From an uncultured Oscillospiraceae bacterium (GTDB taxonomy: Bacteria; Bacillota; Clostridia; Oscillospirales; Oscillospiraceae): 64,000 nucleotides of DNA. Position 1 is the stretch's first letter. Every line of letters begins with the position of its first letter. A model generated the notes under the pieces. The model was given only the letters and a program-made list of their open reading frames with translations. It searched no databases and was not told where the DNA came from. The DNA lies in contig CAKTMF010000010.1 of NCBI GenBank assembly GCA_934573855.1, positions 1 through 64,000 of the forward strand, in the 5' to 3' direction. Positions 57,304 to 64,000 of this stretch are shown here, one piece after another. Position numbers and translations under genes: made by a program.

Positions 57304-60300
57304 CTATATGCTTTCTCCGCCGTACCTTTTCCCATCGAGAAAGACCTCGCGCCCGAGATATGCTATCCGGCGGACGATACCCGCCCCGTCGCGCCATGAC
57401 GCGCCGGCCTTGCCGATATGCGAGGGGAGCTTCGGACGGACGGTGAGCTTCCCGTCACGGAGCGTAAGACCGAACACGCCCTCGGTCACTGCGCGGTAGT
57501 ACCACGCCGCGGAGCCGGTGTACCATGTCCAGCCCGCCTCGCCCTCGTGTCCGGGGGCGGAGTAGACGTCGGCCGCGAGGACGAACGGCTCCGCCTCGTA
57601 TACGTCGGGGGAGCGGCTCTCCGGGAGCAGCAGCTCAAGAAGGTCCCACGCGTCGTTGTTCTTTTCCAGCTCAAGACACGCCATGGCCAGCCATACCGCC
57701 GCGTGGGTGTACTGTCCGCCGTTTTCGCGAAAGCCCCTGCCGTAGCTGCTGATATAGCCGATATACGGCTCATCGCCGCCGTAGGGCGGGTCGAAGAGCT
57801 TTACAAGGCCGTGTTCGCGGTCAACGAGCCGTCCGAGCGCAAACTCAAGCGCCGCGCGGGCATGCTCGCGGTCGGAGAGCGGACACATCACCGCCCAGCT
57901 CTGGGAGATGGAGTCCACCCGTCCCTCGCCGCCCATGGGAGAGCCGTCCGGGAGATAGCCGCGAAGATAAAAGCTTCCGTTCCAGCTCCTCTCGGCCGCC
58001 GCGGCGGAGTCGGAGGCAAGCTGCCGCCAGCGCTCCGCACCGGGTTTACATAATTTTTCAAGCAGCGCGGCGAGATCAAGCGCGCAGCAGGCAAGGAACC
58101 AGCCGAGCCAGACGCTCTCGCCGCCAGCCTCGTCATAGCCGTCGTTCCAGTCTCCGCTGCCCATCAGCGGCAGACCGTGGGGGCCGAAGCCTCGTGCGGC
58201 GCAGCATTCCATGGCCTTTTGCGCATGCTCCAGCACGCTCGCGGCGGTGTCCGAGGCCTCCGGCGTTTCATAGCGGTCGCGCTCGTCTCCGGAAAGAACG
58301 GGCGAGTTTACATAACACACAAACTCTGAACAAATGGACAAATCTCCCGTGGCCTCCGTATAGCGGCACAGAGCCCAGACCAGCCAGAGGAGGTCGTCCG
58401 AGCAGCGCGAGCGTATGCCCTTGTCGCCGTCAGGGTGGGCGTGCCACCAGTGCATGACGTCGCCCTCGGCGTACTGGTGGCGGCAGCAGTCCAGTATGCG
58501 CTCACGGGCGAAGGAGGGAGTGAGAAGAATGATGTTTGCTGCGTCCTGAAGCTGATCGCGGAAGCCGAACGCGCCGCCGCTCTGATACAGGCTGCTGCGT
58601 CCCTCAAGACGGCAGGCGATGGTCTGATAGCCGCACCAATAGTTTACATAATTGCAAAGAGCCTCGCTGCGGCAGCTTATTTTGACACCGCTGAGCAGTC
58701 CCTTCCAGCGCATTCGTACCTGTTCTAACGAGGTCAATGCACAGTCGGGTTTACATAATTCTTTGAGCGTTCCAGCCTCGTCAACTCCGCAGAGTATCAC
58801 GGAGCATTCGTTCGCGACAAATCTACCGCTCATCGAAGGCGGAGCGTCATTTACCTCGAGCGCGGCCTCATCAGAAAAATGCACCGAAAATACGGTGTTT
58901 TCAAGCCAGCTCTCGCTGTTTTCCGCAATGAGCGAGCCGTCCTGAACAAAGCAGCGCATAGCCTCGCGGCTGCCGCCGACCAGCGGCTGTGCCGAGTAGC
59001 CGAGAGTCAGCCCCCTTGCGCCGCGTATCACGATGAAACGGCCGTTGATCCCCGCAGGGACAAACATCGTTACGGTCACGAGCGCGCCGCCGATATTTTT
59101 CTCCCACTCCGCAGCGCCCGGCTCGAAGCGTATGGCGCACTCCGTGCCGTCCTCCGCGGCAAAAAGAGATATCCTTTTTCCGTCGACCACGGCGTACAGC
59201 TCCTCGCTCCCAGCGGCCGAGAAAACGTCGGCGGCCGGGATGAGCGGCATTTCGCGGGCGTTTTCGTACCACATCGCCCCGCTGCCCACGTCCGCCGCGA
59301 TACAGCCGAAGTGTCCGTTCGTCAGAATGAGCTGCCATGCCCTCGCGGGGAGAGAATGGTTTACATAATACTCAAACATACGTCCCGCGGACCACCCGGC
59401 GGCGTGGCCTCCGGAACGAAAGCGCGGCAGCGGCGGCAGAGCCGTGCGCACGGGAGTGCCGTTTATTATCACGGCCCTGCCCTCCACAAGGCTGCGCGCC
59501 GAGAGAGGAACGAAGTGTACGCCGCCCCTGCTGCCGATCAGAGCCTCAAGCCCGGAGGCGGCCAGAGTCTCGCTGACTCTGCGAAACAGCGGACGGCGGT
59601 ATTCGCCCTGCTCATCGGTGAGATAGACGAGCTCGGCCTCAACGCCGCAGCTTTTCAGGAGACAAAAGCTTTTAATGTTCCTTATCGCGTCCGCGTTCTC
59701 ACCGTCCACCGCGATGAGCGGCATGTCGCCGGACACTCCGTAGGGCCACAGGGCGCGCTTTGATACGCCGCCCGCCGGACAGCCGAAACGGAGAGCTGGG
59801 AGCATGTCCATAGCGCCGCCTATCTCCGCCGTGTCCATGCCGAGGAGCGACGCGGCGGCGGAGAGCATGCTGCCGCGGCTGCTGCCGCCGGAGACAAGGA
59901 GCCTTTGCGCGCCCTCGAACGCCTCGTCTTTGGTCAGTCCCGCGCATATCGCAAAGACTGCGCCGGCGCGGTTCCCGGCCGTGAGCGGCAGCGTGGCCGA
60001 GACGGTGACGAAAGGCGCGGAGAGCGAGCCGAGACCGCCGTGCCTGTCGGCGGACAGCCTTGCCTCCCTGTCGCAGGCGACGCAGAGCCACAGCTCCTTT
60101 TTGTCCCCTCGCCGCAGCCGACGCAGCAGCAGCGCTCCGCCCTCGGCCTGAGCCTCGATACCCAGACGCCAGAACGAGGCGTGGTTTACATAATCAGAAA
60201 CCGGAGCAAGCAGCGGCTCGAAGCTGAGGCTGACGGTGACGTTGATATCCTCCTCGCTCTCAACGCTCAGCATTCTCAGCTCGCCCCACTCCCCGGCGGC

Positions 60301-63300
60301 GGCAGAGCTTTCGACCGAGCATTTCAAGCCGTTTTTACGGACGCTCAGACGCTGCTGCTCCTCAGTGACCTCCCAAAACTCGGGCCGTTCGGCGGGGATA
60401 AGAGGAATTTTATTTCCATTTGCGTTCAGAGTGATGGTCAGCGGCGCGGAGGCCGTAAAGTCGTATATCCCGATGCTTCCGAACATGGCGCGCGAAAGCC
60501 CAAGGTTGGTTGACATAATATTATATCCGCCGTTCGAGAGCAGGCAGCAGCGCGTCTCGCTCTCCCCGGCCTCGCCGCGCACGCGCCATGAGTCCGCGTC
60601 GCTCCTGCGCTGCCGCTCCGGGACCTCCGCCGTGTCGCGGCGTATCACGGCGCCGTTGTCCGGCACGCGCTCCTGAAGGAGCAGCGCGTAGGAGCGCATG
60701 CTGCTCTCGCCCATGAAGCGGCGGCGCACTTTCCCCTCGCACAGGGCGTTCGCTGCGGCGGCAATGCTCATGCCGAGATGGTGCGCCATATAGCACCTCA
60801 CGGCCTCGCCCTGCTGACGGCGGCAGCGGCCGGGGGTAAAGTCGAGCGCTTCGATAAAGCCCCTGCGCCCGCGCGCCCCCATGCTCTCAAGCAGACGGAG
60901 GTTCCTCACGGCGTTCGTCGGCTCCGCGATGAGCGCGAGAAAGCTGCTGTAGGGTGAGACGACAAGCTCGTCGTCCTGCCCGCGCTTGAGCGCGAGTGCG
61001 CCGACCCCGTGAGCCTTGTAGCGGTAGTTGAGCGCGCTGTCAAGGGAGAAAAACGCGCTTTCGGATATGCCCCACGGCACGCCGGGAGGGACGCGTCTGC
61101 GCTGGGCGTAGACGCAAAAGCGCGTGCTTTCATACAGAAGGCTCCCGCGGTAGACCTGAAGAAAAAGCTCCGGCATGAGATACTCAAACATCGTGCCCGT
61201 CCAGCTTGCAAGCCCGCGGTAGCCGTCCTTCTGCAGCTGTGCGCGGCTGAGCCTGCGCCAGTGCTTTACCGGCACGTCGCCTTTCGCGACGGCGATATAG
61301 CTCGTGAGCATGGCTTCGCTTGCCATCAGGTCGTAGTACCCGCCGGCACAGCGCTCCTTTTCCGTATCGTAGCAGATGTGGAAGAGGGCGCGCTCGGCGT
61401 CGTAAAGCGGTGAGAAATCCATCTCCTTCATGAGCGAGGCTATCCGCGAGGCGAGCATCGTCTCGCCCAGCTCGAGCATTGCCTCGCGGCAGATGAGGAG
61501 ACAGGCGTACAGGTTGCCGCTGTCCACCGTGGAGATGAATGCCGGGCGCAGGGGACGCAGCGCCGCGGTGTCGTACCAGTTATAAAAATGTCCTCTGAAA
61601 CGCGGCATTTTCTCGAGCGTATCGACTATTCTGCCGCAGAAGGAGGCGCACTCGTCCGCCTCGATGATCCCCATGTCCATCGTCGACACGGCGGAGGTGA
61701 GAGCGAGGCCGATATTCGTCGGCGACGTGCGGCGGGCAAGCCCAACGGGCGGCTGTTCCTGAAAATTGTCCGGAGGGAGATAGTTGTCCCCGGCAGTGCA
61801 GAAGTCGGCAAAATATTGCCAGCTCTGCGAGGCCGCGCGGAGAAGATAGGCTCTGTCCTGCCGGGAGAGAGGGGCCGCAGCGCGTTCAGGGAGCGAGAGC
61901 GCCGCCGCCATCATGGGCGAGAGGAGCCACAAAAGCCCGGCCGAGCGCCCTATTATTACCGGCGAAAAAATCAGCAGGAGGAGGCCCAGCGCGGCGGGGA
62001 ACCACATTGCCCTGAAGTAAGCGTAAAGCCCCTTTGCGCCGCCGCTCTGCGCGGCGGTCTGCCACTGGAGGAGCCTTTTTCGGCTGAAGAGCATGCGCCA
62101 GAGCGAGGTCAGCGCCGCGCTGAGCGTGATCCACGCCTCATACGGCAGCAGCCACAGGCGGATAAAGGCCTGCACTATCGCGCCGCCTATACCGCTGAGG
62201 ATACGGGTGTAGCGCCTGAGTCGCACGCTCTCGCGCTTGGCAAAGCCCTGCTCCGCGAGACTGAAAATGAGCCTCTGCATGAGCGCCGCAAGAGCCGCCC
62301 ACGCGGCCGCCGCCATCCCCGCGCCGGGGATGAAAAAGCCGGCCAGTATGGCGATTAGCGTCGCTGGGGCGACGAGGGAGCGGCGTACACTGTCAAAAAG
62401 CCTCCACCGGCTCATATCGGACAGGAAGCGTCCGCGCCGGAACAGCCACGGCAGATTCTGCCAGTCGCCGCGCGTCCAGCGGTGGAGACGCTTGTAATAG
62501 GAAATGACGTTTACGGGGAAGCCGTCGGAGAACTCCGTGTCGCCCATGTACGCGCCGCGCAGGAACGCGCCCTCGAGCGCGTCGTGAGAGAGAACGCGTC
62601 CCTCGCCGATGTGCGCCTCCGAGCATTCGAGGAGCGCCGGGGCATAGATAAGCCCCTTCCCGGCAAAGCCGCCGTCGCCGAAGGCGTCCATGTACAGCTC
62701 TCCGCACAGTATCCCATAGGGATCGCTCCCGCCGCCGGGGGCGGTAATGAGAGCGAAATCTGTAGCGTTGGCGTCGGCGAGATCGGTGCTGATACGCGGG
62801 TGTATTATGCCGTAGCCATGGGTGACTATGTGGCGCTCGTGGTCGATAATTGGTTTACATAACGGATGGAGCGCCGCCCCGATGAGCTGCCCGGCGGAGC
62901 CGGGGTATATCTTTGTATCGCTGTCGAGCGTTAGAATATATTTCGTGCCGATGAGCGCGTCGCGCTCGCCGGTGATGGCAAGCTCGCTCTCGCGGTCGCC
63001 CAGAAGCCTTGCAAGCTCGACGAGAGCGCCGCGCTTGCGCTCGTACCCGCACCAGCTCTCGCCGTCGAAGCGGCGCGGGCGGGTGAAGAGATAGAACCCT
63101 CCGCCGTATTTGCGGTTGAGGGCGGAGACACCGTCGCGCGCGGCGCTGAGCGCAGCTTCGTCCGCGCCGGTAACTTCGCTCTCCGCCGACGGAAGGTCCG
63201 CGAGGATACCGAAGGATAGCGCCGCGCCCTCGCTGCGGGAGGCAAGGCGCAGCTCCTCGAGCCGGGCCGAAAGGGCCTCCGCGTCCTGCGCGCAGGTGAG

Positions 63301-64000
63301 CAGCGCCGAGATGACGCACAGCGTCCGTCCATCCGCGTCTATGCCGTTTTCCGTGTCCATGCGCGGGAGCCGCCGCGCCTTCACGATACGGCGGAGGATG
63401 AAGTCGATGAGCGCCTTCACCGCCTCCGACACCGGGATGAGCAGCAGAAAGGCGAATACGGCGTTTTCAAACGTGAAGGCCGCGAGCAGGCAGATGAAGA
63501 GCGTCAGCAGCACGTTCGCCCCGATATACATCGAGGCGCGTCCGCGGGCGGGCTCCGGAAAGAGGTAGAAGCCTACATGCCGGCCCTCCTTCTGCGCCCG
63601 GTTCATGAGACGCTTTGCATAGGATGCCTCGCCCATGCCCTCGCTCCGCGCGAGCCGTGAAAGACGCTCAAGGTAGGCGGCGCGCGTATCGCGGTCCATG
63701 CGCGGATAGTACCCGCCCGGGTCGCGGCAGAGTATGCCGTTTACAACGTCGGCCCGTTCCGTGAGCTTTTCCCCGTCGGTCACGGAGAGAGTGCGCAGCG
63801 AGGTGAAGAGCGCGGAGAGGAGCCGCGCATGCTCTGCCGTGTCAACGGCGCTGAGCAGTGTGGAGCAGATCTTAGCCGCCGCGGAGATGAGCGCCGTGCG
63901 CAGGAGCGCGGGGAAGAGCGAAAGCTCCCGCCGCTCCAGCACAGTGATCCTCTGCCAGCCGCGGAGAAACTCGGTACATCTTTCAATGTCCACGGCGCAG
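57304..64000 (-). CDS. Cyclic beta-1,2-glucan synthase-like protein (GT84/GH94), 5' partial
   Basis: At least 2229 residues; the 5' end lies beyond the window. Domain order from the visible start: helical N-terminal part; GT84-like glycosyltransferase with DSDT (about 354) and 'RLHRWTRGDWQNLPWL' (about 500); multispan membrane region (about 530-720); glycoamylase-like domain with 'RRTSPTNIGLALTSAVSTMDMGI' (about 755) and 'TGTMFEYLMPELF' (about 930). A GT36-type carbohydrate-binding domain and a C-terminal GH94 phosphorylase follow, with 'QSGGAFGFRDQLQDA' (about 1800) and the catalytic Asp in 'MGSGDWNDGYDEAGG' (about 1949). Such proteins make or trim beta-1,2-glucans. The gene contains seven copies of the 10-mer discussed separately. 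Confidence 0.92.
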   Translation of the reverse strand, partial: CAVDIERCTEFLRGWQRITVLERRELSLFPALLRTALISAAAKICSTLLSAVDTAEHARLLSALFTSLRTLSVTDGEKLTERADVVNGILCRDPGGYYPRMDRDTRAAYLERLSRLARSEGMGEASYAKRLMNRAQKEGRHVGFYLFPEPARGRASMYIGANVLLTLFICLLAAFTFENAVFAFLLLIPVSEAVKALIDFILRRIVKARRLPRMDTENGIDADGRTLCVISALLTCAQDAEALSARLEELRLASRSEGAALSFGILADLPSAESEVTGADEAALSAARDGVSALNRKYGGGFYLFTRPRRFDGESWCGYERKRGALVELARLLGDRESELAITGERDALIGTKYILTLDSDTKIYPGSAGQLIGAALHPLCKPIIDHERHIVTHGYGIIHPRISTDLADANATDFALITAPGGGSDPYGILCGELYMDAFGDGGFAGKGLIYAPALLECSEAHIGEGRVLSHDALEGAFLRGAYMGDTEFSDGFPVNVISYYKRLHRWTRGDWQNLPWLFRRGRFLSDMSRWRLFDSVRRSLVAPATLIAILAGFFIPGAGMAAAAWAALAALMQRLIFSLAEQGFAKRESVRLRRYTRILSGIGGAIVQAFIRLWLLPYEAWITLSAALTSLWRMLFSRKRLLQWQTAAQSGGAKGLYAYFRAMWFPAALGLLLLIFSPVIIGRSAGLLWLLSPMMAAALSLPERAAAPLSRQDRAYLLRAASQSWQYFADFCTAGDNYLPPDNFQEQPPVGLARRTSPTNIGLALTSAVSTMDMGIIEADECASFCGRIVDTLEKMPRFRGHFYNWYDTAALRPLRPAFISTVDSGNLYACLLICREAMLELGETMLASRIASLMKEMDFSPLYDAERALFHICYDTEKERCAGGYYDLMASEAMLTSYIAVAKGDVPVKHWRRLSRAQLQKDGYRGLASWTGTMFEYLMPELFLQVYRGSLLYESTRFCVYAQRRRVPPGVPWGISESAFFSLDSALNYRYKAHGVGALALKRGQDDELVVSPYSSFLALIAEPTNAVRNLRLLESMGARGRRGFIEALDFTPGRCRRQQGEAVRCYMAHHLGMSIAAAANALCEGKVRRRFMGESSMRSYALLLQERVPDNGAVIRRDTAEVPERQRRSDADSWRVRGEAGESETRCCLLSNGGYNIMSTNLGLSRAMFGSIGIYDFTASAPLTITLNANGNKIPLIPAERPEFWEVTEEQQRLSVRKNGLKCSVESSAAAGEWGELRMLSVESEEDINVTVSLSFEPLLAPVSDYVNHASFWRLGIEAQAEGGALLLRRLRRGDKKELWLCVACDREARLSADRHGGLGSLSAPFVTVSATLPLTAGNRAGAVFAICAGLTKDEAFEGAQRLLVSGGSSRGSMLSAAASLLGMDTAEIGGAMDMLPALRFGCPAGGVSKRALWPYGVSGDMPLIAVDGENADAIRNIKSFCLLKSCGVEAELVYLTDEQGEYRRPLFRRVSETLAASGLEALIGSRGGVHFVPLSARSLVEGRAVIINGTPVRTALPPLPRFRSGGHAAGWSAGRMFEYYVNHSLPARAWQLILTNGHFGCIAADVGSGAMWYENAREMPLIPAADVFSAAGSEELYAVVDGKRISLFAAEDGTECAIRFEPGAAEWEKNIGGALVTVTMFVPAGINGRFIVIRGARGLTLGYSAQPLVGGSREAMRCFVQDGSLIAENSESWLENTVFSVHFSDEAALEVNDAPPSMSGRFVANECSVILCGVDEAGTLKELCKPDCALTSLEQVRMRWKGLLSGVKISCRSEALCNYVNYWCGYQTIACRLEGRSSLYQSGGAFGFRDQLQDAANIILLTPSFARERILDCCRHQYAEGDVMHWWHAHPDGDKGIRSRCSDDLLWLVWALCRYTEATGDLSICSEFVCYVNSPVLSGDERDRYETPEASDTAASVLEHAQKAMECCAARGFGPHGLPLMGSGDWNDGYDEAGGESVWLGWFLACCALDLAALLEKLCKPGAERWRQLASDSAAAAERSWNGSFYLRGYLPDGSPMGGEGRVDSISQSWAVMCPLSDREHARAALEFALGRLVDREHGLVKLFDPPYGGDEPYIGYISSYGRGFRENGGQYTHAAVWLAMACLELEKNNDAWDLLELLLPESRSPDVYEAEPFVLAADVYSAPGHEGEAGWTWYTGSAAWYYRAVTEGVFGLTLRDGKLTVRPKLPSHIGKAGASWRDGAGIVRRIAYLGREVFLDGKRYGGESI
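58044..62862. repeat. Seven copies of GTTTACATAA inside the beta-glucan synthase gene
   Basis: Exact copies start at 58044, 58306, 58642, 58749, 59359, 60184 and 62853, all in the same orientation, plus one with a single change (GTTGACATAA) at 60509. They are translated in two different frames: as LCKP (58044, 58749, 62853) or as YVN (58306, 58642, 59359, 60184). This AT-rich word is unlike the GC-rich codon use around it. Confidence 0.85.

Overview
The window is Gram-positive chromosomal DNA from a spore-forming gut-type Clostridia, probably Oscillospirales. The evidence is a GC-rich low-copy style genome with strong AGGAGG ribosome sites, CotF-like spore coat genes, a LytR-CpsA-Psr enzyme, sortase substrates, an Lgt lipoprotein enzyme and a YfmF/YfmH peptidase pair. 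No species can be named from the sequence alone.

Bases 19-32320 are an integrative and conjugative element (ICE) of about 32.3 kb. It is inserted at the 3' end of a tRNA-Ala(GGC) gene (32264-32339, minus strand) and is bounded by perfect 59-bp direct repeats (19-77 and 32262-32320). From the left it carries a large serine recombinase and a TnpW-like small gene; small regulators (Spo0A-C, XRE, an ECF-type sigma factor with a DUF4367 partner, a Cys-rich KTR protein); and a long minus-strand conjugation block. That block holds the lysozyme/CHAP hydrolase, VirB4, PrgI, an MT-A70 methylase, VirB6, Maff2, VirD4, DUF3801, relaxase, MobC, a candidate oriT, ArdC, DUF3846, ParB and RepA_N. It is followed upstream by a sortase-assembled pilus operon (two class C sortases, backbone pilin, adhesin-like pilin). 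The right end is AT-rich plus-strand cargo: an AIPR-family abortive infection protein and an unassigned two-gene cassette whose second protein ends in a PD-(D/E)XK nuclease motif. Two ICE genes (ArdC and DUF3801) are each broken by a single-base frameshift.

The most striking ICE feature is a 17-bp parS-like palindrome (consensus CGTTTCACSGTGAAACG) present about eleven times, almost always at gene or module boundaries. The element also encodes a two-domain ParB but no ParA in this window. The palindrome differs from the Firmicute parS by one extra central base and by its outer bases. It may be a private partition, segregation or replication-control system of the ICE.

Bases 32340-64000 are host chromosome: a PMT-type glycosyltransferase, a 376-bp MITE-like element, a HAD phosphatase with glycerol kinase, zinc-ribbon proteins, an XRE/DUF3169 pair behind a phased operator array, an S24 repressor, a MotA-like/OmpA-like (ZorAB-like) pair, a GT39-GtrB-GtrA surface glycan operon, CotF-like genes, an LCP protein, and an ABC importer of the TrpXYZ/PF04392 type. 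The importer sits behind a Tyr/Phe-rich leader peptide and a terminator/antiterminator pair, which looks like a classical ribosome-mediated attenuator. The rest is a duplicated-domain secreted protein, Lgt, the M16 pair and a very large cyclic beta-glucan synthase-like protein (5' end outside the window). That last gene contains seven exact copies of the 10-mer GTTTACATAA in two reading frames.
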